A DNA stretch of 64,000 nucleotides from Trichuris trichiura. Taxonomy: Eukaryota > Nematoda > Enoplea > Trichinellida > Trichuridae. Positions 11,966-22,881 of the stretch are shown one piece after another (the stretch's first letter is position 1; every line of letters starts with the position of its first letter). The stretch is taken from NCBI GenBank assembly GCA_037903355.1, contig JBAJFE010000027.1, positions 186,001-250,000 of the forward strand, given 5' to 3'. The notes below the pieces were generated by a model. That model had not been told where the DNA came from. It did not search any database and saw only the letters and a program-made list of their open reading frames with translations. A program made the translations under genes and the position numbers.

Positions 11966-12660
11966 ACACGCTAAAATTATACAGTAAGACTTGAACAGAA
12001 AGTTACGCACAGTTCACTGTGCTTATGGCATGCACTGAAAGTGATGGTTGCCCTAGACGGTTCCTTTTAACCATATAGGGTTCCGCAGGTCATGGCTAAC
12101 GTGTCTTCTTAAACAAGACAACGTAACTAGTCGCATTTGGAAGCGATTCGTAGCTACCGGCATAGTACGGCGAAACAGCTCATTTTTGGTCAACAGTAAT
12201 TCGGTAATTGGCGCAGTTGTGTATTGGTGCTCGCCAAGCTGCGCTGTTACTTATTTCTGTAACGTTAAAGTCACATGCTTATTAAGGCGTGCTACTTAAG
12301 CAGGCCCAGTTAACCACCTGTTAACTGCAAACCAAGCAAGGATGGCCGTAACCAAGTTCACTCACAGACTGGCTAACGAATAGAAGCATACACTATTTAG
12401 CAATAGGTTCTGCAGGTACACTATAAGATGCTAGCATTGGGTCAATACTTAATACCACTTCTTATAACACCAGATTGCAACAATTAAATTAAGTTTAACG
12501 CTGGCCTAATACGCATTTTAGCAATTTAAAATAGTCTTCGTTCTTGCAGCTTAACATGCTTCTTCACTAAACGTCTAATTTCTGGTAATAAAGTACCTGC
12601 AAAGTATTTTATCTTACAGTATAATGATAGTACTCAACTGCGTGTCCTTGAAAATTTCGC
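11966..12660. other. Intergenic, nothing recognised
   Basis: A/T-rich sequence with no recognised gene, repeat or RNA. It lies upstream of the NDUFA2 start. Confidence 0.4.
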
Positions 12661-12674
12661 GAACTTTGTAGGCG

Positions 12675-13000
12675 ATGTCCAAGATTGTTGGCTTTGGCCC
12701 AAAGCTAAAGGAGCTACGGATAATTCTGTGTCAAACTTCAGAAGCTAGCAATGGAATTAGAACGTTTGTAAGCGAGCATTACATGGATTTGAAGGACAAA
12801 AATCCAGAGTTGACCATATTGGTGCGCGAGTGCAGCGGTGTAGTGCCGAAAATATATGCGAGGTAGATTCAAGTCCTTTCAGTTAATTATGACCGGAACG
12901 TTTAAGGTTTGAAAAAGGTCGAGAAGTTAACGTCAACGTGTCTAACCTGAGCCCGTCAGAAATTCTGAATCGTCTCCATGGCATGGTGACTTCAGCGTAA
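12675..13000 (+). CDS. NDUFA2: NADH dehydrogenase (complex I) B8 subunit NDUFA2
   Basis: Exons 12675-12862 and 12907-13000, split by a 44-bp intron, give 93 residues; the family is usually about 95-100. The protein is an accessory subunit of mitochondrial complex I with the thioredoxin-like L51/S25/CI-B8 fold. Diagnostic residues are LKELRIILCQTSEASNGIR, the run KNPELTILVREC, and PKIYARFEKGREV just after the splice point, then the closing helix SEILNRLHGMVTS. The start follows a 3' splice acceptor (actttgtag|gcgATG) by three bases, as expected for a trans-spliced nematode message. The next gene begins 116 bases after the stop in the same direction, suggesting an operon. Confidence 0.93.
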
Positions 13001-13116
13001 ACATTAGTAAAAGCTTCAACTGTTGCGTTCATTGTTACTTTACCATGAGTTTTGCTTACTTGAATTTTTAAAGGTAACTTGCTTTTGAAGCGTCCAGTTA
13101 CATTAGTAATAGGATA

Positions 13117-13568
13117 ATGGCAAATAGTGCTACCGCAAAAGCGATAAAGTTTTATGAATACCTACTGGATCTACGCATCCATTACTGCCCCAGAAGTTAC
13201 GTCAGTCGCGGTACTCGAGAATTCATTGATACCTACTTGCCTCACGTAAGAAAATCAAATCCTGGTTTTCCTGTTTTCCTTATTCCGTATTACGGTGTGG
13301 AGCCGTGGCTGTATGCAAGGTAATAATTTTTCCCCTCGTAATCATGCAAAGCTTTTTATGCAGGTATAAATACGGCCGAAAATCGAAGATACGTTTGTCG
13401 GATTTAACCGCCAGTCAGGTGCTTTGCATTGTTGAAGAAGTATCCAGTGGAGGTTTTTGGATGGGCAGCTATTTGCAGAAATCAACTGCCGTTCCCCGTG
13501 GGCTTCGGCTGTTGCCAAAGGAGATCAAATCACGCAATCCGTTCGAGATTATATCTAAGCTGCAATAA
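13117..13568 (+). CDS. MRPL43: MRPL43-like mitochondrial ribosomal protein (L51/S25/CI-B8 fold)
   Basis: Exons 13117-13319 and 13364-13568, with a 44-bp intron, give 135 residues. The N-terminal part (YLLDLRIHYCPRSYVSRGTR, KSNPGFPVFLIPYYGVEPW) is the same thioredoxin-like fold as NDUFA2 next door. The C-terminal extension with STAVPRGLRLLPKE resembles the tail of mitochondrial large-subunit protein L43, which ends in a similar FRGLRP segment. The intron interrupts the same Ala-Arg codon pair in the same phase as in NDUFA2. The start follows an acceptor (gtaatag|gataATG). The stop codon overlaps an AATAAA poly(A) signal (13564-13569). A divergent tandem NDUFA2 duplicate is the main alternative. 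Confidence 0.75.
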
Positions 13569-13585
13569 AATGAACTTCTAAAATA

Positions 13586-13636
13586 GCCGTAGAAGCCGTA
13601 GCCGAATATAAAAAAGCCGTAGAAGACCTTACAACC
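13586..13636 (-). mobile_element. 51-bp PLE family A insertion with 16-bp target duplication
   Basis: An exact 16-bp direct repeat, atgaacttctaaaata (13570-13585 and 13637-13652), brackets 51 bases consisting of the terminal PLE block: gccgtagaagaccttacaac, preceded by a second gccgtagaag. The identical block forms the end of the PLE insertion at 18324-18902. It landed 17 bases after the MRPL43-like stop codon, next to its poly(A) signal. Confidence 0.8.
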
Positions 13637-13652
13637 ATGAACTTCTAAAATA

Positions 13653-14715
13653 CCGAAAATCTGATTGTCAAGGAGACGGTAAGTTCATTACCGAGTTCAT
13701 TTCAGCTGTTTCGTTCAATAAGAAGAGCGTTTAGCCACATTTTTTATGCTAAACTTACGTGCCAGCCCAAGCTTTGTCAATGTTCAATTTTAAAAACCAT
13801 TTTAATTTGTTCACAAAGCGATAAGCATGAATGTTTAAGTATGAAATGTTCTTTTAACGTGCACAATTTCGTTATGACGACATCCGGAAGTGTAAGTGGT
13901 CAGTAGGCTGAAAAATAGTATCCAAGTTTACAAATTCTGCAACGAGATTACTACCACGGGCAACGTTGTTAGGAAATGTCTATTGCTGTTTCAACAGCTG
14001 GACCTTGCTGTGCAGCTATAATTGTAATTCAACGTGGGATATCTATGCTAACCCCCTTAATCTTTGTTGCAAGAGCACTGTTCTCCAATGAAAATTTTCT
14101 TAGGGCGATTAGGTATGGTAATCATTGCGTCCTTACTCAACGGAGATGGCCAAGATTAATTTAGAATGAACGCAGAGTGGGCGTGTAAAGTTTGTTGTGG
14201 CCCGGCACTTTAAAAGAACGTTTGAAATTTAAGCTGAAAGCAATTGTTGACCTGTGTAAGCTCGTTGGGTTGAAACAACAAGTCAACCTAGACCTGTCGT
14301 AGTTGGTTTCAATCGTGTTGCGGGCTTTGTAAAAGATCGCGTAAAAAATAGTGTCCTCAGCAAATCCCCGCTGGCACCGAAACTGACAAAAAACGCGAAA
14401 GCTTTTTATTTGAGCGACGGAGATAAAAGAACGAAATGACTAGTAAATGGAAATGCGCAAAAACATTAATACGACATAAAGGGTAAACCTTAAAGCAGTG
14501 TTGCCATTGAATTAACCGCAAATAACGTAATGGATCGCGGTGCGGACAAAGAGGAACAGTAAACTTCATCTGGGGCAACGAAAAGCGTAGCGGAAAAATG
14601 TAAGGGAAGTTTAACAAAGTTTTCTACTAGTTGGTTGCAAGTACTCCAGCTTTTATGCATTCACTTGTATCCTTAGGCACCAAGGTAAGATGCTGACCGG
14701 TAAGCTTCATAGGTG
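13653..14715. other. Intergenic, nothing recognised
   Basis: About 1 kb between the MRPL43-like gene and the 3' end of calcineurin B. I see no supported gene, repeat family or RNA in it; the open frames at 13976-14164 and 14357-14617 have no recognisable content. Confidence 0.4.
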
Positions 14716-15624
14716 CTACGGATTGACAACCATCTTTTCATGTATGTCCATGCCACCGACCACCTAACGAATTCAAAAAGCAATCTGTAGGAAACGACCT
14801 ACTACCATAGTGACCTACATCGCAGAATTCTTCGAAAGAAATTTTTCCGTCACCGTCCTTATCGTGAAACAGAATTGTTTTGTCGACAATCTGCTGCAGC
14901 TGCGTATTTTTCAAATTGTTTCCAACCATCATTTTTAAAACCTGAAAATTATTCCGCGAGGGCATGCTGACCGTTAAATCTCTAAATTTTCAAACCTCGA
15001 ACAACTCTCCATTTGATATGTAGCCATCGCGATCCATATCATAGATTTTGAACGCAACTAAAACGCACGAGGGAGTAGTGTAATTCACAGGTATCCCGTT
15101 TTGCTCATCGACAGGTGGAATAAAGACGTACTTTGGGTGATTACGGATAGTTTACGTAATTAAATGAGCTAAATTATTAATGACCACTTACACAAAACCT
15201 CTAACCGCCTTTTTAAGTTAGCAGGGCAGTTCGTTAATCAAAGACTAAGGAACGATTGACAAATTCTTGCATAACCATTATTGTTGAAAAAATTTCATGC
15301 ATACTATCATATCGGTAAAGCCAAATGAAAGCACGCACATTTTAGTTTGGTCTGCTTGGCGCCTTTGACACTGAACTGGGAAATTCCCTGGATGAATTCT
15401 ACAAACTTTCCATTTAAAATTCGCTACGCAAAAAGTAGGTATCGCACCTTTGAAGTCAACTTCCCCATTTCCATCGGTATCGAATATGTCTATAACCCGT
15501 TGTACCAACGGATTCTGCTGCAGTTCCGGTAAGGACATGAACTCTTCAACGCTTAAAGCTCCACTTCCATCCAAGTCAAGTTTTTTGAACCGCCTTGCAA
15601 GGCGTTTTATCTCCTCGGTATCAA
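14716..15624 (-). CDS. cnb-1: Calcineurin B regulatory subunit (four EF hands), N-terminus unresolved
   Basis: Minus-strand exons 15624-15448, 15398-15339, 15057-14996, 14941-14819 and 14763-14716 splice in frame from [19 protein letters not shown] to the stop after [10 protein letters not shown]. All four calcium loops are present: [36 protein letters not shown] and [12 protein letters not shown]. Calcineurin B binds calcium and, with the catalytic A subunit, forms the calmodulin-dependent phosphatase; the conserved stretches [19 protein letters not shown] and [11 protein letters not shown] are hallmarks. A short upstream exon at 15703-15674 (...ECDNVCRTF) may join in phase, but the usual myristoylated N-terminus MGNE was not found. 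About 157 of roughly 170 residues are accounted for. Confidence 0.92.
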
Positions 15625-15703
15625 CTGAAAAGAAAACTTTTCAAATCTAACCAAACGGGTAACACACCTTGACCGAAGGTGCGGCAAACGTTGTCACACT
15701 CTA

Positions 15704-16420
15704 CTGGAAATGTTACATAAAAAAAAAAGGATTCAGTACACAAGTTGCGGCTGCGTCAGTTGGCAGAAAGGCGAGTCCTTTATTAGCTTGGAATCGATTG
15801 AGCACAGCTTAGACTGAAAAATTGGTAAAACGGATCATTCTTAAATAATATGAAAAACACGCAGTACAACATAACTGCAGATCACTTAACGAAGAAAACT
15901 CTAATGAGCGAACGTTTTTAAATTTCAGTTACAGCCCACTCTTCAAGGCCGACGTAGAGGTAATTTCGAAAGAACGTATTGATTCATTGCCACCTGCTTG
16001 GATTTTAAACCGCACTATAAGGGAGCTGCAGAAGTTGATTAAGTACAGCCGACAGCAGGCTAACCACAAAAAGCGAATAGCACTATAGAACTGAAATTCC
16101 GATACGTTCGAGTTTAAATACGGCGCAGAACATTCTCATCATAAGAATTCAAATATTCTACGGGAATGTCGCTCCTATTTATCGGCTGTTCCACTAATTA
16201 CTGTAAAAACAAGACCCGAAGCACCTCGACTGTCCAAACTTCTAAACCGTTGAAAAATTAATTCCAACGCTCTAGAGATGCCTAACATCAAATAAGAGCT
16301 ACGCTCTATCACTTTGGTCAAGCATACGAACACATAGAGTAGAAATGAAGCGATGAAATGAATGTTCAAATTAGTATGTCAAATTCGTTCAGTAAAAGCA
16401 CTTTGGCCAATGCAGGGAAA
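15704..16420. other. Intergenic / possible 5' region of calcineurin B
   Basis: The first coding exon of calcineurin B should lie on the minus strand here or further right, but I could not identify it. Otherwise no gene or repeat is recognised. Confidence 0.3.
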
Positions 16421-16926
16421 CTAATTATTGTGAAAAATGGGCGTGTGATCATTCTGCACAACAACGGGTGCAGAACTGACTACAACCACCAAACAGGGCA
16501 ACAAATAAGTGAAAAGAATACACCAGTAACAAAGAAACCTGAAACCTGTTTATCTTTACGCAAGTGCAAACTACGTCTCCTGAAAAGCAAAAGGTAGGCA
16601 AGAGTTACGTAAAATGCTGAAACAAAACTGAAATCTTATTTAAACGAGCAGAATCAAGGACAGCTGAAACGCAGCAACGAAGTTAAACTATAAACAAAAC
16701 TTTAAAATGATTTACTTACAATTTGAGCACATTTCGATTGGTATAGACGTCCCATTGCCCTAAAACGAGATAGAACTAGTTTAACAATTGCATGACATTT
16801 GCAGACAAAACTGGACTCACCATTGCGAAAGAGTACTATAAATGTTTCTTGACACAGGCAGGCGACAGAATACGACGAAGCTGGTGGAAACAATGTATCC
16901 GGCACTTCCTGTTAGCCAACTATTGA
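16421..16926 (-). CDS. Unrecognised small spliced gene (C-terminal exons)
   Basis: Three or four short minus-strand exons with good splice signals read through in one frame. They are EVPDTLFPPASSYSVACLCQ...VLFRN (about 16926-16823, acceptor ggctaacag, donor gtgagt); GQWDVYTNRNVLK (about 16766-16727, acceptor ctcgttttag, donor gtaagt); RRSLHLRKDKQ (just below 16585, acceptor ttgcttttcag); and NDHTPIFHNN ending at a stop near 16421. Phases agree at each junction. I recognise no family. The 5' end is not resolved; a possible upstream frame (VTIRLVKQIPTFRKRFPNAL) lies around 17080-16990. It could be a real short gene or a lucky chain of signals. Confidence 0.35.
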
Positions 16927-17119
16927 ACAGAGAATATGCAACTGCAAACGACCGTTAAAATCAATCAGCAAAGCCAGATGGTCCATTCAATCAACAAAAG
17001 TTATAATTTGAAGACACGTGCATACAACAATGCGTTGGGAAATCGTTTACGGAACGTCGGTATCTGCTTTACAAGGCGGATAGTGACCGACGTAACGAGC
17101 AAGCATCACGTGGCTTAAG

Positions 17120-18128
17120 TGGATTCATCAAAAAAAAAGTCGACATCGTTAAGCTGTCCGAATGAACCGCAAAACGTCAAAACAGCAGCTAGCGTTCACA
17201 ATAGCTCTGGGAGCACCTATGCTGCTTGCTTTCCGCATACTGTTGTGTGGTGCAATTTGTAAACAACCTCTTAGTTAAGCATTAAACAGGGAAATGTGAT
17301 CTGAGCGGCGAAGTTTCCGAAAGGCTTTCGACGAATGTAAAGTAATAAAAACTTTAACGACCAAATTTATTTTGGAGGCAAACCGCGGCCAAAAGTTGCG
17401 GTACCTGTAGATCATTTTTCGCAAATACAACTATGTGACATGCAAGTTTCGTGCTCTGGTAGTTTCGAAATTGTAGTCTACTTTTCTTTACTTGTTGTGG
17501 GAATTTTGTCATTCTCGGCTTGAATCGATTTAGTCCATTTACTCGCCTTTATCCTGAAATTGTGACCGCCCCTAGCGTTTCCTAGGTAACTACTGTCTGC
17601 CATTTTTTTCCCTCTAGACAGTCGTGTCTAATCAAGTGAAGCATTATTGCTTGCTAAAGCCTTTTCCCTAATACTTCATCCTCTTTGCCTTGCAATCAGT
17701 CTATTTGACTGCCGAGTCAGCATCGTACTGTTCCAGTCGTCGCTCTGTCAGTTAATATTATTACAGCGTGCGGCAGACACTGACAGATCGATTTCGGCTG
17801 TTTGACGTGACAGCGCATTGCCAGTAAACACAGTTCAGCTAGATTATGCGCAGGTCGTTGCGCCTTTCAGTCGTATGAATATCATGTTGCTGACCCACCG
17901 TTCATTACTAATTGATACTTCGTTGCCAGTGCCTCACTTTAAATACACATTGGGCTCCCTGTAATATTTAATTCTATAAAGTGAGACCAGTCCAACATGC
18001 AGTAAATTTTTATTAGTTAGTGGGTAGTTAAGCAACCCTGTAAAATGGGATTGATTAGCAAGTGTTTTCAACGCTTCGGTAAAGGCATTCCTCACTTCGC
18101 CCTACTTTGTAGTGTTCGTGTCAACAGA
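17120..18128. other. Intergenic, nothing recognised
   Basis: About 1 kb left of the pogo element without a recognisable gene or repeat. Confidence 0.4.
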
Positions 18129-18323
18129 TACCGTGTTTCACCTATAATAAGACCTCCTTTGAAAAAATGCCCTAGCATGATTTTTTAGGATACTCGTTAA
18201 TATAAGCCTTACCCTGAAAATAAGCCTCAGTTGGGATTGTCCGCCAGAGAGGCATATTTAGCAAGTCCATTGGAGAATGTGACTGGCGTATCGTATCTTA
18301 AAATATGCAGCTTAAGTATGGTT

Positions 18324-18902
18324 GTAAGGTCTTCTACGGCTTTTCCCGTTTTTTTCGTTGTGCTATTATCTGTAATTAAACTAAAACAACTGCTCTACCA
18401 ACGGATGGATGAGCCGTTATTAAGCAAATGTACAGATATCAACGCACTCAACTTTTAATGTTCAGCGCTTTCGGAACGCTCTAGTTCCGTCGTCAGTGAG
18501 GTGGTGGAGGAGGTGTTATTCTCCGAACGGTGTTATATAGGCTCACGTAACAATAGGAGTGGGGGCCGAGGTCAGCGCGGCAGAGAGCAACACTTGGTTT
18601 TACTAATCAGTGGGTCCCAAGCCGAGCTAACCTCTTGTCCTTTGTCACGGTTGATGGTATGGTTGTGGCGAATGTAAAGAGCCTCCTTAACCCGGCGGAG
18701 ATGTAAGTGGCTCTCGCGACAAATAATCTGCGGTTGTAGGTCGAGCGAGCATTGAGAGGAATGCTCGACGACCGCCGACGCCTTGATTGTCTTTTGTATA
18801 ATCTCTGGTTTGAGCTTCTGTGGTCGGCCTCGTAGGAAAAGCCGTAGAAGACCTTACAACCATGAAAACACAGCCCGTTACAAAACACCCCGTTTTCAAG
18901 AT
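18324..18902 (-). mobile_element. Penelope-like element fragment with GIY-YIG C-terminus
   Basis: A 16-bp direct repeat, cagcttaagtatggtt (18308-18323 and 18903-18918), brackets the insert; the sister pogo copy at 4823-5028 shows this site uninterrupted. On the minus strand one frame reads KASAVVEHSSQCSLDLQPQ followed by HLRRVKEALYIRHNHTINRD and SSAWDPLISK. This is the C-terminal part of the GIY-YIG endonuclease of Penelope-like retroelements. Both ends carry the same block (ggttgtaaggtcttctacgg) in opposite orientation, as is typical of PLE ends. The copy is 5' truncated and carries no reverse transcriptase. Confidence 0.85.
18467..18496 (-). ncRNA. Hammerhead-ribozyme-like motif (PLE family A)
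   Basis: Minus strand: CTGACGA, one extra C, helix II GGAAC/GTTCC, then GAAAGC. The invariant CUGANGA and GAAA boxes and the 5-bp helix II between them fit the hammerhead core known from Penelope-like elements. Helix I and III pairing was not established. Confidence 0.6.
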
Positions 18903-19118
18903 CAGCTTAAGTATGGTTAAATTACTATACTGGAGAGTTTACGAGCAAAGTACTTTGGTACAAGTTTGTAAAGTGCTTTGGTACAAGTTCGTAATGATCT
19001 TTCACGCAATCCATCTGAACGAATTCTGTTTGTGATTTTTGCAATTCTGTATGCAACAGCTGCTGCAAAAATGCAATTTTGTTTGCCAAAGGGAATATTA
19101 TTATCACTCTCAGGCAAG

Positions 19119-20104
19119 ATGCGTGCAAAAAGGAAGAGTTATAGTGTCGAGTACAAGAAAGCAATCGTGAAGGGCTCCCAAAGCAAGAATCTGACCGCTT
19201 TTTGCAAAGAGAAAAAGCTTGATCTCCGAATGGTTGAAAAATGGAGAACACAGTACATTAAATTCCTTGAAAAGATGGACGAGAGAAATGCAAAGTTTGG
19301 ATCAGGTCAGAAACTATTATTTCCTGAGCTTGAGGACAACATTTGTGAATGGATTGCTGATAGGAGAGCACAGGCTTTCATTGTGCGCAGGTTTGGTGTT
19401 CAAGCATTTCACCTTGCAATGGCATAACATTTGGAGATATCAACAAAAGAATTTAAAGCTTCGCTGCATTGGCTGGATAGTTTTTTCAGCGACATGAACA
19501 GTCACTAAGGAGATTGACAACATTGTTCAAGCTTGAAGACAATGAAGTTATTAAAGGTGCATTCGAGTTTAAGTCCTTTGTTGACAGAATCGATTTTTCT
19601 AAATATCAACCATCCCACATGATTGCTATGGATAAAACTGCAGTGTTTATGGGCCAAAGGTTTCTAACAACAATTAACCGTAAGGGGGCCTCGTTAATCT
19701 ACATTCCTTCTACTGGTTATGAAAGTGCTCGCGTCACCCGCATTTTGGCAATTCGTTTGGACGGAAAGAAAGTCCCTCCTCTAATCATTGTAAAGGGAAA
19801 GAAAGACGAAATTGAGCCCGTTTCAAATATTTATGTTCTTCAAACTGAAAAAGCCTGGTGCACACAGTCATTTATAAGGAAATGAGTCGACTTAGTGCTA
19901 CCACTTATTTTGCGAGATGGCCGAAGAGGAATGATTGTCTGGGATTCAGCCAGCATTTGCCGCTCTAAAGAAATGAAGAACTTTCCTTCAGAGAGAAGAA
20001 TAGATCAGGTAATGATTCCTGCACGAATGACTGCCTACCTTCAGACTCTTGATATTTGCACAAACAAGCCATTCAAAAACAATTTGCGCAGTGAAATCAA
20101 TTAA
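19119..20104 (+). pseudogene. pogo transposase (CENP-B HTH plus DDE_1), frameshifted
   Basis: The N-terminal helix-turn-helix region (MRAKRKSYSVEYKKAIVKGS ... LDLRMVEKWRTQY) is intact from 19119 to a stop at 19427. The next part shifts frame, and a longer frame resumes at 19514 with the DDE_1 domain: first aspartate in AMDKTAVFM, second in IVWDSASIC, third in MTAYLQTLDICTNKPFK. The layout is that of pogo/Tigger/jerky-type transposases, which cut and paste at TA. At least one frameshift and internal stops (after SFIRK at 19885 and near 19427) make this copy non-functional. Confidence 0.85.
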
Positions 20105-20607
20105 TACATTGAAAAAATGGAGAGAAATCAGCATGGAAACTTTATGAAGTCCAAGTTGTCAGAAGTTGTGACTTGAGTGAAGAACACATGGGACAAAATC
20201 ACCGCCAGCTAACTGTCTTGTCTGTGCTGTGTGAGCAGGCTACTTGGACAATGCTCGTTTAAGGAGAGCTCTGTTGCAAGACACGAGAGGCTGAGCTCAA
20301 CGGCCCTGCAACAAAATTCACGTCGGAATTCAGACTTATCTCAGAAAATGATGGCATGATTGTGTTCGAATAAACGTAGGTATTTGTACATTTTTCTTTC
20401 CTTACATTTATGGTTCTTCTTGTAGGTATTTCAATATTTTTCTTCCTTTAAATTTGCGCTTCGTATGGGCTTCTGCAGATAAATTAATGTTTAAGTGTAA
20501 ACTGTTGTACCTAAAAATATACGACATCCCCGGAAAATAAGCCCTGCCATGCTTTTTGAAGGAAAGCTAAATATAAGAGCCGGTCTTATAATAGGGGAAA
20601 CACGGTA

Positions 20608-21565
20608 GTTCTGTCACGCGTTATTAGTCCTACACTTAAGTGGACGGCTTAGTGGTCGCATTTTATCGCATTCCAAACGTACTTTTGAAAAAGTATAGCA
20701 ACCCTGTGCGTAGCTTTTAATCAGCTTTCTGAAAACTGGATTAGTAGTTCTCTTTTGTGAAATTTGAAACTACCAGAGCTCTAGCGATAGCCTAACTAGC
20801 CGCAGTTTAGTCTGCTGAGGTAAAGTCTGTGATGTCAACTTCAAATGTGCATGCAGCAGCACACTGCAAGAATGGTTTCGCTTGTTCCAGCAGTCAGCGG
20901 AGGAATCACGCTCGTTACAGGCGTAGAATAGAAAGCAGTTGTTACGGATACGATCTCTTCTCTGTAGTGGACTGTAGTTCAAGGTGAGCTTCGTTGGCTG
21001 CTTGGGTCTTTCTTTCCATCAGCGAAAGGTTGCTGTTGTTTTTGTTTAACTTAGAACTTCCGCTGAGTATTAGCGAAATTACGGTTAGCCATCACGTCCT
21101 GAAATTTATTAACTAATGTTTGCTTGGTAGCGTTCTTGTCGTTCCTTTTGCGGACAGGGTGCTCCATTTGAGAAGTTTTCCCACAGTTATGTGTTGTTCA
21201 CTCGTTCAGCGTTCAGTGGAAAAGGAGATTGAATGTATCCATGTGCAGGCAAATAAGCGTGTGGGCCTGTGAGCTCCAAAGCTGTATTTGTTCTATTGAT
21301 TGATTCAGACTTCCTATTCACCACAGTACTGCGCTGTTTAAATGTTTGTCCCATAGCTTTTTGCTTTGCTTCGTGCATGGGTTGCATTAACAGAGCATGA
21401 AATGTTGATGTGATTTATCATGGCTCTCCTTACATTTGGTTTTACGTACGCAATGAACGAAACAAGCTTCAGTATTCTTCTTTATACAATTCAGCTGACA
21501 CTGCTAAGCCAGTTCTTTCCTGATGTTTTTAGGACTTCTTTGTCAGCATTTGTGAACATATGTAA
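20608..21565. other. Intergenic, upstream of MESD
   Basis: No gene or repeat is recognised; MESD regulatory sequence probably lies here. Confidence 0.4.
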
Positions 21566-22084
21566 ATGAGGCAGCACAACCTATGCGTTGGTCTGCTTAT
21601 AATGGCAGCTGTTGGAGTCAGCAAAAAAAGTCTTATCGATTACAATGAAGCAGACTTGGAACGTCTTTATGACCAGTGGGAAGAAGGAGACGATCCTCTG
21701 GAAGAGGATGAACTGCCGGAATGGAAGCGCCCTAATCGCAACCGGTTTGACCCAAGTAAAATTGGTGATCCTGAAGAACTTGCCAAGAAAATGAAAAAAG
21801 ATCGGACGTTAATGATTTTCGTTTCCGTATCCGGTTCACCAAGTCCTCGCGAACTCGAAGAAATAACTATGCTTTGGCAGTCCAGCTTGTACAACAACCA
21901 CATTGACGTGCAGCGCTTTGTAGTTGATCGTAATCGGGCCATATTCATGTTCAAGGATGGGGCGCAAGCTTGGGAAGCAAAGGACTTTTTGCTCAAACAG
22001 GATCGTTGCTTGGAAGTGTCGATAGAAGGCAGAAGCTATCCTGGCAAAGGGAGTTTCAACAATGAAAAAAATACAGAACTGTGA
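21566..22084 (+). CDS. MESD: LRP chaperone MESD (Boca homologue)
   Basis: A single uninterrupted 172-residue frame. MESD is an endoplasmic-reticulum chaperone that folds the beta-propeller/EGF modules of LDL-receptor-family proteins. Family hallmarks are KKSLIDYNEADLERLYDQWE, the acidic stretch, KRPNRNRFDPSKIGDPEELA, KKDRTLMIFVSVSG, and the thioredoxin-like core ending in EVSIEGRSYPGK. The first about 18 residues (LCVGLLIMAAVGVS) are a plausible signal peptide, which supports the first ATG over the second Met at residue 13. The C-terminus NTEL is a KDEL-type retrieval signal. The gene is intronless, unlike its neighbours. Downstream, 22085-22740 is unassigned flank. Confidence 0.95.
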   Translation: MRQHNLCVGLLIMAAVGVSKKSLIDYNEADLERLYDQWEEGDDPLEEDELPEWKRPNRNRFDPSKIGDPEELAKKMKKDRTLMIFVSVSGSPSPRELEEITMLWQSSLYNNHIDVQRFVVDRNRAIFMFKDGAQAWEAKDFLLKQDRCLEVSIEGRSYPGKGSFNNEKNTEL

Positions 22085-22745
22085 CATCCTCTTTCGCTTT
22101 AGCGGCTGAGCAGTTGCACGGTTGAGTAACTGTCCAAAGCAGTAATCGTTTAGGCAAAGTGCTACTGCTCGAGAGAACGAGACAGTCCCTTTAAGTTATA
22201 GTAAAGAATTTTTCCTTTCTACAGAACAGCTTATGAACTTGGTCATATTTATACGTCCGCTAGACGCGTGACGCCAAGCTTTTCTTCTGTCTACTTTATT
22301 TCTCCGGTTTCAACGCCTGCAATGCTTTACAAGTTTAATGCATTTAACGGTGACGATATGCTATTAATAGATAAAAACATTTAGCAGAATACTTTTCACG
22401 AAGAACTGTACATACTACTGAACAGATAATCCCAGAAGTGCCAGTTCAGGTTAAATCGTTTTGAATCGAGAACGGAAGAGCAAACGCGAAAGATCCAACT
22501 TATTTATTGGCTTTCACGAGTAATGCAGTTGGAACAACGCATGCAAGACGAAAAGCTGAAGTATTTCAAGTTAGCTTAATCGTTTTCACGAGTATCCTTA
22601 AGCCTTATGGACCTGATGCAAGCAATTTGACCCTCTCGTTAAGAATGTGAGTGGCCCTGCAGTCTGTTACCGCTTTAAACCTGCGCGATCAAATTTTTCC
22701 GCTTGAGACGGCTACTGTCGAATCAACTGTTAAGGCTTTACTGCA

Positions 22746-22881
22746 TGTAGGACACAGGAACTAAAACCGTTTACTGATTCAGTGCAAACTGAGTTATGAA
22801 TAATCCGTGTATGACTTCCAGTTAAATAGCGATATACGGTAATTGTGCGCTAAGGTTCAATTGTGAAGCATGCACCCCACA
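22746..22881 (-). repeat. 3' LTR of gypsy element
   Basis: Matches 26457-26579 over most of its length, including aaactgagttatgaataat, ccagttaaatagcga and gtgaagcatgcaccc; it has the TG...CA ends usual for LTRs. Confidence 0.88.

Larger units (their letters stand above)
18131..20605 (+). mobile_element. pogo-type DNA transposon, copy 2, complete
   Basis: The termini are CCGTGTTTCACCTATAATAA at the left and its near-perfect inverse at the right (ttataataggggaaacacgg). They are flanked by TA dinucleotides (18129-18130 and 20606-20607), the target duplication of the Tc1/mariner/pogo superfamily. It holds a broken transposase (19119-20104) and, near its left end, a 579-bp Penelope-like insertion (18324-18902). 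Without that insertion the element is about 1.9 kb. Confidence 0.9.

Noticed and set aside
16727..16766. First exon of calcineurin B (ATG GGA ...)
   Set aside because: It begins MGR rather than MGN and ends in the wrong phase for the next calcineurin exon; it fits better in a separate small gene.
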